From positions 2,243,430 through 2,307,429 of the forward strand of contig CP030885.1 of NCBI GenBank assembly GCA_006969625.1: a DNA stretch of 64,000 nt, written 5' to 3'. Shown piece after piece: positions 1 through 8,749 of this stretch (its first letter is position 1; each line of letters begins with the position of its first letter). A program made the position numbers and the translations under genes. The notes below the pieces were generated by a model, which saw nothing but the letters and a program-made list of their open reading frames with translations, ran no database searches and was not told where the DNA came from. Source of the stretch: Rhodospirillaceae bacterium. GTDB taxonomy: Bacteria > Pseudomonadota > Alphaproteobacteria > Kiloniellales > DSM-21159.

Positions 1-282
1 GTGGCCTGGCGAGGCGTTGGCGAACTGGATGGCGCCGTTCGCCACCAGCTCGGTCAGGTCGGCCGAAGTGCCGAGCGTGCCGTAGGGATAGACGGTGACG
101 GTGATCTCGCCGCCGGACTTCTCCTCGATCCGCTTGGCGAACTCCTGGGCGTAAGCGTCCTGGACGCTGCCCTTGATCTCCTCGATGGCAAACTTCCACT
201 CGGCCGCCGCGGCGCCGGGCGCCTGGGCGCCGAGCGCCAGCGCGAATGCCGTGCCCGCGGCGAAAAGCAGTTTGCGAGTCAT
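1..282 (-). CDS. dctP: TRAP transporter solute-binding protein DctP (5' part only)
   Basis: This is the N-terminal 94 residues of a periplasmic substrate-binding protein of a TRAP transporter; the rest lies left of the window. The start ATG at 282 opens a classic signal peptide (MTRKLLFAAGTAFALALGAQ, then APGAAAA, cleaved near AAA-EWKF). The mature start has features expected of DctP: EWKFAIEE, EFAKRIEEKSGG, and the YPYGTLG and ELVANGAIQF segments that begin the substrate lobe. It is transcribed away from dctQ-dctM, so the TRAP genes are divergent rather than in the commoner colinear order. The substrate cannot be told from this fragment. Confidence 0.88.
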   Translation of the reverse strand, partial: MTRKLLFAAGTAFALALGAQAPGAAAAEWKFAIEEIKGSVQDAYAQEFAKRIEEKSGGEITVTVYPYGTLGTSADLTELVANGAIQFANASPGH

Positions 283-733
283 CTCGATAGAGCCTCCGTG
301 TCCGGGTGATTGTGCAGGCCAGTGTCGGTCCTGCAGGGCGTTCCTGCCGAATTCTCCGGTTCGGCGGGCGCCACATCGCGTGCAGGCGGACGACGGCGGG
401 CACCGCTGCAGGTGCGATCCGCCGCACCGCCGGATTGCCTTGACGCTAGCGCATTCCCGGCCGGTTTGCAAATTAGCGCCGAAAAACCCGAAATATCCGC
501 GCGGATATGTGAGTAAATCATCTCCTGAGGATAAAAATGCTGAACGCAGAACGGGTGACTCGGGTTCCTACTCGGCTGATGATCGAGAAAAGTTTCCTTT
601 GTGTTTTCGGACTAAATACCCTTTGTTCGAGACGAATATCACAAGATGGTTCGATGACAATTTATTGGCGTATCCCGCTTTCTTTTCGAAAGCCGATGTG
701 CTTGGCTTTGCTCGCAACGAAGGTGGATGCAGA
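283..733. promoter_or_regulatory. Divergent dctP / dctQM control region
   Basis: This 451-base intergenic region separates two divergent TRAP transcription units and must hold both promoters. From about 470 to 720 it is visibly richer in A and T than the flanking genes. It holds a perfect 16-base palindrome (493-508, listed separately) and a smaller inverted repeat at 677-693 (GCTTTC, 5-base loop, GAAAGC). A purine-rich AAGGTGG lies 7 bases before the dctQ ATG at 734. Open frames crossing it have no protein-like composition, so I treat it as non-coding. I could not assign -35/-10 boxes with confidence. Confidence 0.6.
493..508. promoter_or_regulatory. Perfect 16-base palindrome, candidate operator
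   Basis: The sequence ATATCCGCGCGGATAT reads the same on both strands with no mismatch and no spacer. It lies in the divergent region between dctP and dctQM, 211 bases from the dctP start and 226 from the dctQ start. That is where a dimeric repressor or activator controlling both units would bind. No regulator gene for this transporter is visible in the window, so the binding protein is unknown. Confidence 0.5.
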
Positions 734-1390
734 ATGAGTCACCAACCGCCCCCGGGGAATCCTCCGCCTGAATCCGGGGATTCCTCCCTGAAACGGGCCG
801 TGCCGAGTCCGCCGCCGGCTGGCCGGCCGCGCGGCGGGTTCGGCGGCGCGCTCAGTCTCCTGGACCGGGTTCTGGAGCGGTTCGAAGCCTTCATCCTCGC
901 CTATGGCATCATCCTGATGGCCATCAACGTCGTCGCCAACGTGATCGGCCGTCAGCTCATCGGGCAGTCGATCTACTTCTCCGAGGAGCTCAACCAGTTC
1001 CTCATCGTTCTGGTGACCTTCGTCGGGCTCGGCTACGCCGCACGGCGCGGCCGGCACATCCGCATGTCGGCGGTTTACGACAATCTGAGCGATCCGCTGC
1101 GGAAGGCCCTGATGGTGCTGATCGCCGCCTCCACCGCGGCAATCATGTTCCTGCTCGCCTGGTACGCCTATCAGTACGTCGCCAATGTCGCCGAACGCGG
1201 GCGCGTCACGGCGGCGCTGCGCATCCCGCTTTACATCACCTATCTCTGGGTGCCGCTCGGCTTTTTCATCACCGGCATCCAATACAGCCTGACGGTGGTG
1301 CGCAACCTGACCAGCAGCGAGATCTGGGTCTCCTACTCCGAACAGGACGTCTACGAGGAGGAGGATCCGACGGTGGGGAGCGGAACATGA
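734..1390 (+). CDS. dctQ: TRAP transporter small permease DctQ
   Basis: Small membrane subunit of a TRAP transporter, 218 residues from the ATG at 734, which has AAGGTGG upstream. The frame is open much further upstream but that part is basic and low-complexity, so the internal ATG is preferred. After a proline-rich cytoplasmic leader (about 1-38) come four hydrophobic segments typical of DctQ, near residues 50-72, 85-105, 125-148 and 160-182. The motif FSEELNQFLIVLVTFVGLGY followed by a basic RRGRHIRM matches the family. It overlaps dctM by 4 bases (ATGA). The acidic C-terminal tail is long for the family. It works with DctM and the divergent DctP. Confidence 0.93.
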   Translation: MSHQPPPGNPPPESGDSSLKRAVPSPPPAGRPRGGFGGALSLLDRVLERFEAFILAYGIILMAINVVANVIGRQLIGQSIYFSEELNQFLIVLVTFVGLGYAARRGRHIRMSAVYDNLSDPLRKALMVLIAASTAAIMFLLAWYAYQYVANVAERGRVTAALRIPLYITYLWVPLGFFITGIQYSLTVVRNLTSSEIWVSYSEQDVYEEEDPTVGSGT

Positions 1391-2673
1391 CCGAAGCCGT
1401 CGTCGCCGTCATGATCGTGCTGCTGCTGCTCGGGTTCCCAATGATGATCCCGTTGATCGCGGCGGCGCTCGTCGGGTTCTTCTTCTTCTTCGGCGGCATC
1501 AATCCGGAAATCATGATCCAGCAGATGATCGGCGGCGTGAAGCCGACGGCCCTTATCGCCGTGCCGATGTTCATCTTCGCCGCCGACATCGTCACCAAAG
1601 GGCATGCCGCCGACCGGCTGCTCGACCTGGTGATGCGCTTCGTCGGCCATCTGCGCGGCGGGCTGGCGATCACGGCGGCGGCGACTTGCACCTTGTTCGG
1701 CGCCGTCTCCGGCTCGACGCAGGCGACCGTGGTGGCGATCGGCGGGCCGTTGCGCCCGAAAATGCTGAAGGCCGGCTACAAGGACAGCTTCGTCATGGCG
1801 CTGACGATCAACGCCAGCGACATCGCCCTGCTGATCCCGCCGTCCATCGGCATGATCATCTACGGCGTCGTCTCCGGCAGCTCGATCGGCGAGTTGTTCA
1901 TCGCCGGCATCGGGCCGGGGCTGCTGATCCTGTTGCTGTTCTCGATCTATTGCTACATCGCCGCCTGGCGCCAGGGCATCCCGCTGGAGATCCGCGCGAG
2001 CTGGCCGGAGCGCTTGGATGCGGCGAAGAACGCGCTCTTCCCGCTCGGCTTTCCGGTCATCATTATCGGCGGCATCTACTCCGGCATGTTCAGCCCGACC
2101 GAGGCGGCGGCCGTGTCGGTGCTGTACGCCGTGCTTCTGGAGTGCGTCATCTTCCGGGCCGTGAAGGTCAGCGAGCTGCCCGAGGTGGCTCTGTCGACCG
2201 GCGTCATCACCGCTGTCGTCTTCATCCTTGTCGCTGCCGGCGCCGCCTTCTCCTGGACCATCTCCTTCGCGCAGATTCCCAACACCATCCTGGAAGGCAT
2301 CGGCCTGGCGGAGATGAGCGCCACGGGCGTGCTCGTCACCATTTCCATCGCCTTCTTCATCGGCTGCATGTTCGTCGACCCGATCGTGGTGATCCTGATC
2401 CTGGTGCCGATCTTCGCGCCGGTCGTCGAGTCCACCGGCCTGGACCCGATTCTGGTCGGCACCATCGTCACCCTGCAGGCCGCCATCGGCTCGGCCACGC
2501 CGCCCTTCGGCTGCGACATCTTTACCGCCATCGCGATCTTCAAGCGGCCCTACTTGGAGGTGATCAAGGGCACGCCGCCCTTTATCGTCATTCTGCTGGC
2601 CGTTGCGGCGGCGCTGATCGCGTTTCCGGAGATCGCTCTCTTCCTGCGCGACCTGGCCTTTGGAGATCGCTGA
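1387..2673 (+). CDS. dctM: TRAP transporter large permease DctM
   Basis: Large membrane subunit of the TRAP transporter, 428 residues, the usual family size with about 12 hydrophobic segments. Family signatures include the N-terminal LLGFPMMIPL segment, VPMFIFAADIV, AISGSTQATVVAIGG-like text near residue 110 (here AVSGSTQATVVAIGG), NASDIALLIPPSIGMIIYG near 140, and GSATPPFGCDIF near residue 370, which form the transport core. The start overlaps the dctQ stop (ATGA) and its stop shares one base with the next ATG (TGATG), so the three genes are translationally coupled. It should drive Na+-coupled uptake of an organic anion delivered by DctP. Confidence 0.96.
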   Translation: MTEAVVAVMIVLLLLGFPMMIPLIAAALVGFFFFFGGINPEIMIQQMIGGVKPTALIAVPMFIFAADIVTKGHAADRLLDLVMRFVGHLRGGLAITAAATCTLFGAVSGSTQATVVAIGGPLRPKMLKAGYKDSFVMALTINASDIALLIPPSIGMIIYGVVSGSSIGELFIAGIGPGLLILLLFSIYCYIAAWRQGIPLEIRASWPERLDAAKNALFPLGFPVIIIGGIYSGMFSPTEAAAVSVLYAVLLECVIFRAVKVSELPEVALSTGVITAVVFILVAAGAAFSWTISFAQIPNTILEGIGLAEMSATGVLVTISIAFFIGCMFVDPIVVILILVPIFAPVVESTGLDPILVGTIVTLQAAIGSATPPFGCDIFTAIAIFKRPYLEVIKGTPPFIVILLAVAAALIAFPEIALFLRDLAFGDR

Positions 2674-3110
2674 TGTTCGAGCGCATCCTGGTCGCCGTCG
2701 ACGGTTCGGAGCATGCCTTGAAAGCCGTGGATCTCGCGGTCGATCTGGCCCAGAAGTACGGTGCCGAGCTGGCTATCGTGTCCGTCTACCGGCCGCTCAA
2801 GGTGCCCGACTCGACCCATTCCCTTGTGCGCTCGCGGGCCGCAGCCCAGCCCACCGCCGAACTGAAGGCGTTGGCCAAGGAAGTGGTGGCCGAGGCGGTG
2901 GAGCGCGCCGACAAGCTGGGCGTACCGGGACGCGGAATGGTGGAACGCGGGCATCCGGCCCGCACCATCGTCGAGACGGCCGAGCGCTTCGACGCCGACG
3001 CCATCGTCATGGGCAGCCGCGGGCTCGGCGACATGGGCGGCCTGCTGCTCGGCAGCGTCTCCCACAAGGTCTCCAGCCTCGCCAAGTGCAGCGTCATCAT
3101 CATTAAGTAG
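2673..3110 (+). CDS. Universal stress protein A family, TRAP-operon member
   Basis: A 145-residue UspA-type protein starting at the ATG that shares a base with the dctM stop. N-terminal MFERILVAVDGSEHALKAV and C-terminal GSRGLGDMGGLLLGSVSHKV are UspA hallmarks; the latter fits the G-2X-G-9X-G(S) nucleotide-binding motif, so it probably binds ATP. Such genes sit at the end of TRAP operons elsewhere, for example TeaD beside the ectoine transporter TeaABC of Halomonas, where TeaD modulates transport. A similar regulatory role is inferred here from the coupling. That analogy does not prove an ectoine substrate. Confidence 0.9.
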   Translation: MFERILVAVDGSEHALKAVDLAVDLAQKYGAELAIVSVYRPLKVPDSTHSLVRSRAAAQPTAELKALAKEVVAEAVERADKLGVPGRGMVERGHPARTIVETAERFDADAIVMGSRGLGDMGGLLLGSVSHKVSSLAKCSVIIIK

Positions 3111-3177
3111 CGCCGCCTTCGGTCTTCGGGCCGCACGCCTTGCCCGTTCATCTGCAATCGCTAGACTGCGCGGCGAC

Positions 3178-4029
3178 ATGAGCGACACGGCCGCCCTCCC
3201 CGATCCTGCCGACGACCCGGTACAACGTTTGCGCGCCGTGATGGCGCGTCTGCGCGATCCCGAGTCCGGTTGTCCCTGGGACCTGCGGCAGAGCTACGCC
3301 ACCATTGCGCCCTACACCATCGAGGAGGCCTACGAGGTGGCCGACGCAATCGAGCGCGGCGACCTGGACGACCTGAAGGACGAGCTGGGCGACCTGCTGC
3401 TGCAAGTGGTCTTCCACGCGCAGATGGCGGCGGAGGATGGCGCCTTCGACTTCGACGCCGTCGCCGAGAGCATCGCGGAGAAGATGATCCGCCGCCACCC
3501 GCACGTCTTTGGCAGCGTCACGGCCACTGCGTCCGAGAGCGTCGCGACCAATTGGGAAGCGATCAAGGCGGCCGAGCGCGCCGCCAAGGCCGGCGACGGC
3601 CCCCATTCGGCGCTCGACGGCGTCGCCCGCGGCCTGCCGGCCCTGCTGCGGGCCGTCAAGCTGCAGAAGCGTGCCGCCCGCGTCGGCTTCGATTGGGACG
3701 AGCTGGCTCCAGTCCTCGACAAGGTCGAGGAGGAACTGAAGGAGCTGCGGTACGAGCTTGCCGCGCCGGCGCCGGATGCCCTGCGCCTGCAAGACGAGAT
3801 CGGCGACCTGCTATTCGCCGTCGTCAACCTCGCACGTCACGTGAAGATCGACCCCGAAGCCGCTCTCAGACATACAAATGCCAAGTTCGAGCGGCGGTTT
3901 CGCGCGCTCGAGGCGGAGATCACCGCCTCCGGCGGCGATCTGGCCGCGGCCGGCCTCGCTGCGATGGAAGCCGCCTGGCAGCGCGCGAAGGTTGCCGAAC
4001 AGACATCCCGAAAAGAGGACCCCTCATGA
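3178..4029 (+). CDS. mazG: Nucleoside triphosphate pyrophosphohydrolase MazG
   Basis: A 283-residue MazG with two tandem MazG domains, close to the E. coli length of 263. Domain 1 (about 25-120) begins CPWDLRQSYATIAPYTIEEA and carries the metal-binding EEAYEVADAI and DELGDLLLQVVFHA motifs. Domain 2 (about 160-260) has ELKELRYEL and DEIGDLLFAVVNLARH. MazG hydrolyses (d)NTPs to monophosphate and pyrophosphate and is credited with cleaning damaged nucleotides. The stop overlaps the start of the following dehydrogenase gene by 4 bases (ATGA). The 67 bases after the usp gene show no clear terminator. Confidence 0.95.
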   Translation: MSDTAALPDPADDPVQRLRAVMARLRDPESGCPWDLRQSYATIAPYTIEEAYEVADAIERGDLDDLKDELGDLLLQVVFHAQMAAEDGAFDFDAVAESIAEKMIRRHPHVFGSVTATASESVATNWEAIKAAERAAKAGDGPHSALDGVARGLPALLRAVKLQKRAARVGFDWDELAPVLDKVEEELKELRYELAAPAPDALRLQDEIGDLLFAVVNLARHVKIDPEAALRHTNAKFERRFRALEAEITASGGDLAAAGLAAMEAAWQRAKVAEQTSRKEDPS

Positions 4030-4802
4030 TCAAGACCGTCGACCCGAAGACCCTCACCGTGTTCGTTACTGGCGCCACCGCCGGGTTCGGCGCCGCCTGC
4101 GCCCGGCGCTTCGCCGGCGCCGGGGCGCGCGTGGTGCTGACGGGGCGCCGTGCCGAGCGTCTGGAGGCGCTGACCAAGGAACTGGGCGACCTGGCGCACC
4201 CCGTGGTGCTCGACGTGCAGGACCAGGCGGCCGTCGAGCAGACTGTCGCCGATCTGCCGGCCGAGTTCGCACGCATCAACGTGCTGGTCAATAACGCCGG
4301 CCTGGCGCTCGGCCTGGAGCCGGCGCAGGAGGCGCGGATGTCCGACTGGGAGACGATGATCGACACCAACATCAAGGGCCTGCTGTATTGCACGCGCGCC
4401 ATCCTGCCGGGCATGGTCGAGCGCGACGAGGGGCACGTCATCAACCTTTCCTCGGTCGCCGGCAGCTACCCCTACCCCGGCGGCAATGTCTACGGGGCGA
4501 CCAAGGCCTTCGTGAAGCAGTTCTCGCTCAACCTGCGCTCCGACCTGCTGGGCAAGAACGTGCGCGTCACCTCGGTCGAGCCGGGCATGGCCGAGACGGA
4601 ATTCTCGGAAGTTCGCTTCAAGGGCGATGCCGGCAAGGCGCAGACGGTCTACGAAGGCATGCAGCCGATGACCAGCGAGGATATCGCCGAGACGATCTTC
4701 TTCACCGCCACCCTGCCGCGGCACGTCAACCTCAACCGGATCGAGATGATGCCGGTGATGCAGGCCTTCGCACCCTTCAGTGTGCACCGCACCAGCGTCT
4801 GA
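4026..4802 (+). CDS. YdfG-like short-chain dehydrogenase/reductase
   Basis: A 258-residue classical SDR. The NADP-binding TGATAGFGAACARRF lies near residues 16-30, NNAG near 88-91, the catalytic Ser in INLSSVAGSYPYPG, and the YGATK active-site Tyr/Lys near residue 157. The SVEPGMAETEFSEVRFKGD segment is characteristic of the YdfG subgroup, whose E. coli member reduces 3-hydroxy acids and malonic semialdehyde. The assignment to that subgroup is by motif memory, while membership of the SDR family is secure. It is coupled to mazG by a 4-base overlap and converges on the nlpD-like gene with 9 bases between the stops. Confidence 0.88.
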   Translation: MIKTVDPKTLTVFVTGATAGFGAACARRFAGAGARVVLTGRRAERLEALTKELGDLAHPVVLDVQDQAAVEQTVADLPAEFARINVLVNNAGLALGLEPAQEARMSDWETMIDTNIKGLLYCTRAILPGMVERDEGHVINLSSVAGSYPYPGGNVYGATKAFVKQFSLNLRSDLLGKNVRVTSVEPGMAETEFSEVRFKGDAGKAQTVYEGMQPMTSEDIAETIFFTATLPRHVNLNRIEMMPVMQAFAPFSVHRTSV

Positions 4803-4811
4803 GACGTCGGG

Positions 4812-5924
4812 TCAGGAGCTGCGCTCCAGCATCTGCAGGGGATCTACGGCGTTGGTGCCCTTGCGCACCTCGAAATGGAGCTGCGGCTGGTCGACGGCGC
4901 CGCTGTCCCCCACCCGTCCGATCGGCTGGCCCCGCCGCACCGTCTCGCCCAAGCGCACGGTGACGGCATCGGCGTGGGCATAGGCGGTGACCCAGCCGTC
5001 GGCGTGCTTGACCAGCACCAGGTTGCCGAAGCCCTTGAGTTCGGAGCCGACGTAGGCGACGACCCCGTTCTCCGCCGCCAGGAAGGGGGCGCCGCGCGGC
5101 GCCGCGATGTTGATTCCGTCGTTGTGGCGGCCGCCGGCCTGCGGGCCGTAGCGCGCGAGAATGCGTCCGCGCACCGGCCAGACGAAGGCGTCGCCCGCCC
5201 GCGGAGGCGGCTGGGGAAGCGCCGCCGACGAGGCCGGGACGCTCGGCCCCGAGGGCGCGGTGGTGGGGGCCACGGCGGCCGTGGACGCGGTGTCACGCGA
5301 GGTCTCCGGCCGGCGGGGTGGCACCGGCGGGCCGCCAGTCGAGGACGGCGCGGCAGCAGGGAGACCAGGCTCACCCCGGGGGGTTTCGCTGGTCGCGGTC
5401 GATGCGGCGGGAAGATTGGGGTCGGCGGGCGCGGTGGCAACCTGCAGCCTGCCCAGATCCGGCAGCACGAGACGCTGGCCGACGCGGATCTCGAAGGGCG
5501 GGCCGATGCCGTTCAGGCGCGTCAGTTCGCTCGTGTCGACGCCGTGCAGGCGCGAGATGCCATAGACCGTCTCTCCAGCCTTGACCACGTGGACGCGGGC
5601 GCGCGGCACGATCAGATTGCGGCCGACGACGAGGGTGTAGGGCGGCTGCAGCCCGTTCGCATCGATCAGGGCGCGCAGCGGCAAGCCGGCGCGTTGCGCG
5701 ATACTGTAGACCGTGTCGCCGGCTTCGACCCGATAGAGCCCGGCCGGGATCGGCAGCGCCGCCGCCGCGGCGAAGTCGACCGGCGGGGCCGGACGTCGCG
5801 GCGGCAGCGGCGGCGGGTCGGTGGGTGTCGGGCCGCGCGGCAGGCTGGCGGCCTGCAGGCAGCCGCCGAGCGCCAGCCCCGCCGCCACGGCGAGCACAAG
5901 GGCGCGGCGCGGCCGGCGCGTCAT
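4812..5924 (-). CDS. NlpD-like lipoprotein: two LysM domains and a degenerate M23 domain
   Basis: A 370-residue envelope protein. The N-terminus ends in a lipobox (LALGGC), so it should be a lipoprotein. Two LysM repeats follow (about 60-107 and 110-157; VEAGDTVYSIAQRAGLP and VKAGETVYGISRLHGVD), then a Pro/Ala/Ser-rich linker and a C-terminal LytM/M23 fold from about residue 250. The zinc-ligand motif expected as HxxxD reads NDGIN, so two ligands are Asn. This suggests an activator of amidases, like NlpD/EnvC, rather than an active peptidase. It is the last gene of a long minus-strand operon and overlaps pcm by 4 bases. Confidence 0.9.
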   Translation of the reverse strand: MTRRPRRALVLAVAAGLALGGCLQAASLPRGPTPTDPPPLPPRRPAPPVDFAAAAALPIPAGLYRVEAGDTVYSIAQRAGLPLRALIDANGLQPPYTLVVGRNLIVPRARVHVVKAGETVYGISRLHGVDTSELTRLNGIGPPFEIRVGQRLVLPDLGRLQVATAPADPNLPAASTATSETPRGEPGLPAAAPSSTGGPPVPPRRPETSRDTASTAAVAPTTAPSGPSVPASSAALPQPPPRAGDAFVWPVRGRILARYGPQAGGRHNDGINIAAPRGAPFLAAENGVVAYVGSELKGFGNLVLVKHADGWVTAYAHADAVTVRLGETVRRGQPIGRVGDSGAVDQPQLHFEVRKGTNAVDPLQMLERSS

Positions 5925-6577
5925 GCGCTCTGGCCGCCGGCCACCGCCGGCGGGGCGGCGACCAGCGGCACGAAGCGTACCAGGCCGAGGCGGGTTTCGC
6001 GCACCCCCGTCTCGGTCTTTTGCAGCTTGACCAGCTCCTGCTGACGTCCGGTCTCGCCGACGGGCAGCAGCATGATGCCGCCGGGGCGAAGCTGCTCCAG
6101 CAGCGGCTCGGGCGGCAGCGCCGCGGCACAGGTGACGACGATCCGCGGGAAGTCTTGCGGCTCCGGCCAGCCGCGGCTGCCGTCGCCCAGGCGCGTCACC
6201 ACGTTGGTCAGACGCAGCTCGGCGAAACGCGCCTGTGCCTCGTCGAGCAGCGGCTTGTGGCGCTCGATCGTGTAGACCCGCCGCGCCAGTCGGGCCAGGA
6301 TCGCCGCCTGATAGCCGGAGCCGGTCCCGATCTCCAGCACCGTCATGCTCCGGTCGACGGCAAGCTGTGCCGTCATCTGCGCGACCACTTCCGGCTGGCT
6401 GAGCGTCTGCCCCTGGCCGATCGGCAGGGCGACGTTCTCGTAGGCTTGGTCGCGGAAGGCGTGCGGGACGAAGCGCTCCCGCGGCACGCGTTCGAGCGCG
6501 GCCAGCACGGCCGTGTCGGCGATGCCCGCCCGACGCAGCTCCATCAGAAGCCGGATCTTGCGGGCCGCCAGCGTCAC
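5921..6577 (-). CDS. pcm: Protein-L-isoaspartate O-methyltransferase
   Basis: A 218-residue PIMT that methylates L-isoaspartyl residues with S-adenosylmethionine to start repair of aged proteins. The GTG at 6577 is chosen because it overlaps the surE stop (GTGA) and yields the usual start [18 protein letters not shown]. Family landmarks are VPRERFVP, LPIGQGQTLSQPEVVAQM, motif I VLEIGTGSGYQAAILARL near residue 80, VYTIERHKPL, and LRPGGIMLLPVG. The pairing surE-pcm-nlpD is conserved in proteobacteria. A second, more divergent member is encoded at 41363-42019. Confidence 0.95.
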   Translation of the reverse strand: MTLAARKIRLLMELRRAGIADTAVLAALERVPRERFVPHAFRDQAYENVALPIGQGQTLSQPEVVAQMTAQLAVDRSMTVLEIGTGSGYQAAILARLARRVYTIERHKPLLDEAQARFAELRLTNVVTRLGDGSRGWPEPQDFPRIVVTCAAALPPEPLLEQLRPGGIMLLPVGETGRQQELVKLQKTETGVRETRLGLVRFVPLVAAPPAVAGGQSA

Positions 6578-7344
6578 GCGAAACTCTCCTTCAGCGCGGC
6601 CAGTGCGGCGTGGTGCGTCAGATCCAGGTGCAGCGGCGTCACGGCGATGGCCCCCTCGGCGATCGCCGCCAGATCGCTCTCCCGGTCGCTGGTGCTGTCG
6701 TCCGCCCAGTCGCCGATCCAGAGGTAAGGCCGGCCGCCGGGGTCGCGGCCCTCGACCAGCCCGACCGAGGCATCGCGGCGACCGGTATGGGTCACCCGCA
6801 CCGCGTTGATCTCGTTCGCCCGGCGCGGTGGGAAGTTGACGTTGATGAGCTGGTCGCGCTGCCACGGCCGGTCGTAGAGGCGCTCGATCAGGCGCGGGAG
6901 CCAGGCCTCCGCCGGGGCGAAGTCGACCGGCTGGCCGGAGATGCCGACCTGGCTGAAGGCGATCGCCCGGAAGCCCAGGAAGGCGGCCTCCATGGCCGCA
7001 GCGACGGTGCCCGAATAGCCGACGTCCTCGGCCAGATTGGCGCCGTGGTTGACGCCGGAGAGCACGATGTCGGGCGGGCCGTCGAGCAGGATCTTCTTGG
7101 CCGCCACCAGCACGCAGTCGGTCGGCGTACCGTCGACGGCCAGCCGCCGCTCGCCGAAGCGGCGGACGCGCAAGGGGCGGCGCGTGGTCAGGGAATGGCT
7201 GGTGGCGGACTGCTCCACCTCGGGCGCGACCACCCAGACGTCGTCGCTGAGGCTGCGCGCCGCCGCCTCCAGCACCTTCAGGCCCGGCGCGTGGATGCCA
7301 TCGTCGTTGGTGACCAGAATGCGTGCGCGCGCGAGCTCAGCCAT
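6574..7344 (-). CDS. surE: 5'/3'-nucleotidase SurE
   Basis: A 256-residue SurE, normal length. It begins [20 protein letters not shown] with the metal-binding DD in TNDDG, and has [19 protein letters not shown] with the Ser/Asn metal ligands, DGTPTDCV, and INVNFPP. SurE dephosphorylates nucleoside monophosphates and some phosphorylated compounds, and is linked to stationary-phase survival. It overlaps serS by 8 bases and pcm by 4 bases, so it sits inside a coupled series. Confidence 0.96.
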   Translation of the reverse strand: MAELARARILVTNDDGIHAPGLKVLEAAARSLSDDVWVVAPEVEQSATSHSLTTRRPLRVRRFGERRLAVDGTPTDCVLVAAKKILLDGPPDIVLSGVNHGANLAEDVGYSGTVAAAMEAAFLGFRAIAFSQVGISGQPVDFAPAEAWLPRLIERLYDRPWQRDQLINVNFPPRRANEINAVRVTHTGRRDASVGLVEGRDPGGRPYLWIGDWADDSTSDRESDLAAIAEGAIAVTPLHLDLTHHAALAALKESFA

Positions 7345-8620
7345 CGGCGGCGATCGTCTCCAGGCCGCCCATGTAGGGCCGCAGGACCTCGGGCACCGCG
7401 ATGCCGCCGTCGGCCCGCTGATAGGTCTCCAGGACGGCGATCAGCGCGCGGCCGACCGCAACGCCGGAGCCATTGAGCGAATGGACCAGGCGCGTGCCCT
7501 TCTCGCCTACGGGCCGGAACCGCGACTTCATGCGCCGCGCCTGGAAGTCCCAGGTGTTGGAGCAGCTCGAGATCTCGCGGTAGGCGCCCTGCCCCGGCAG
7601 CCAGACCTCGATGTCGTAGGTCTTGCGCGCCGCGAAGCCGGTGTCGCCGCTGCACAGGGTGACGACCCGGTAGTGCAGGCCCAGACGCTTCAGGACCTCC
7701 TCGGCGCAGGCGGTCATCCGCTCGTGCTCAGCCTGCGAGCCCTCGGGATGCGTTATCGAAACCAGCTCGACCTTCTCGAACTGATGCTGGCGCAGCATGC
7801 CGCGCGTGTCGCGGCCCGCCGCCCCGGCTTCCGAGCGGAAACAGGGCGTCAGCGCGGTGAAGCGCAGCGGCAAGGCCTCCTCCGCCAGGATCTGGTCGGC
7901 CGCTAGGTTGGTCAGCGGCACCTCGGCGGTCGGGATCAGCCAATAGCCCTCTTCGGTGCGGAACTGGTCCTCGCCGAACTTGGGCAACTGTCCGGTACCG
8001 AACAGCACATGGTCGCGCACCAGCAGCGGCGGCTGGACCTCCGTGTAGCCGTGCTCGCGGGTGTGCAGGTCCAGCATGAACTGGGCGAGTGCCCGGTGCA
8101 GCCGGGCGATCGCCGCCTTGACCACGACGAAGCGGGCGCCGGACAGGCGGGCGGCGGCCTCGAAGTCCAACCCACCGAGCGCCTCGCCAAGCTCGTAGTG
8201 CTCCTTGGGCGCGAAATCGAAAATCGGCTTCTCGCCGTGGGCCCGCAGCACCTCGTTGGCGCTCTCGTCCGGCCCGTCCGGCACCTCGGGAGCGAGCGCG
8301 TTGGGCAGCCCGGCGAGCAGACCCTCCAACTCCTCGCCGAGGTGGCGCTCCTGCTCTTCCGCCTCGGCCAGCCGGTCCTTGAGCTGTCCCACTTCGGCCA
8401 TCAGGGCTTGCGCCTCGGCCTCCGCGCCAGCCTTCTTCTTCTGGCCGATCTGCTTGGACGCCTCGTTGCGCCGCGCCTGCATCTCCTGCAACTCGGCCTG
8501 CACCTGCCGGTGGCGAGCATCCAAATCGAGCACGCTTTCGGCGAGCGGCTGCAGGCCGCGGCGGGCGAGCGCGGAGTCGAAGTCCTGCGGGGCTTCGCGG
8601 ATCCAGCGGAGGTCGTGCAT
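7337..8620 (-). CDS. serS: Seryl-tRNA synthetase
   Basis: Class II synthetase charging tRNA-Ser, 427 residues from the ATG at 8620 ([20 protein letters not shown]). The frame continues upstream for 17 residues, but those are not family-like. An N-terminal coiled-coil arm spans about 30-105 ([20 protein letters not shown] and following). Class II motif 2 is seen in [20 protein letters not shown] and HQFEKVELV; motif 3 in [19 protein letters not shown] near the C-terminus. It lies between tatC (129-base gap) and surE (8-base overlap), the usual alphaproteobacterial arrangement. Confidence 0.97.
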   Translation of the reverse strand: MHDLRWIREAPQDFDSALARRGLQPLAESVLDLDARHRQVQAELQEMQARRNEASKQIGQKKKAGAEAEAQALMAEVGQLKDRLAEAEEQERHLGEELEGLLAGLPNALAPEVPDGPDESANEVLRAHGEKPIFDFAPKEHYELGEALGGLDFEAAARLSGARFVVVKAAIARLHRALAQFMLDLHTREHGYTEVQPPLLVRDHVLFGTGQLPKFGEDQFRTEEGYWLIPTAEVPLTNLAADQILAEEALPLRFTALTPCFRSEAGAAGRDTRGMLRQHQFEKVELVSITHPEGSQAEHERMTACAEEVLKRLGLHYRVVTLCSGDTGFAARKTYDIEVWLPGQGAYREISSCSNTWDFQARRMKSRFRPVGEKGTRLVHSLNGSGVAVGRALIAVLETYQRADGGIAVPEVLRPYMGGLETIAADG

Positions 8621-8749
8621 GCGAAATCTGTCCGGCAAGCTCGAGCGGCGGCGAGTGGCGGTGGACGCCACCAGCGACTCGGCGGCTTATAGGCTTTCGC
8701 GCCGCGTCGCGTCCAGGGCCGCCCTCGGGTCGGAGGGCGCGCCGAGCGC

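Noticed and set aside
173..733. 5' extension of dctQ by 187 codons
   Set aside because: The extension has no protein-like composition and crosses the palindrome and AT-rich control region. The ATG at 734 has a ribosome binding site and a normal family start.
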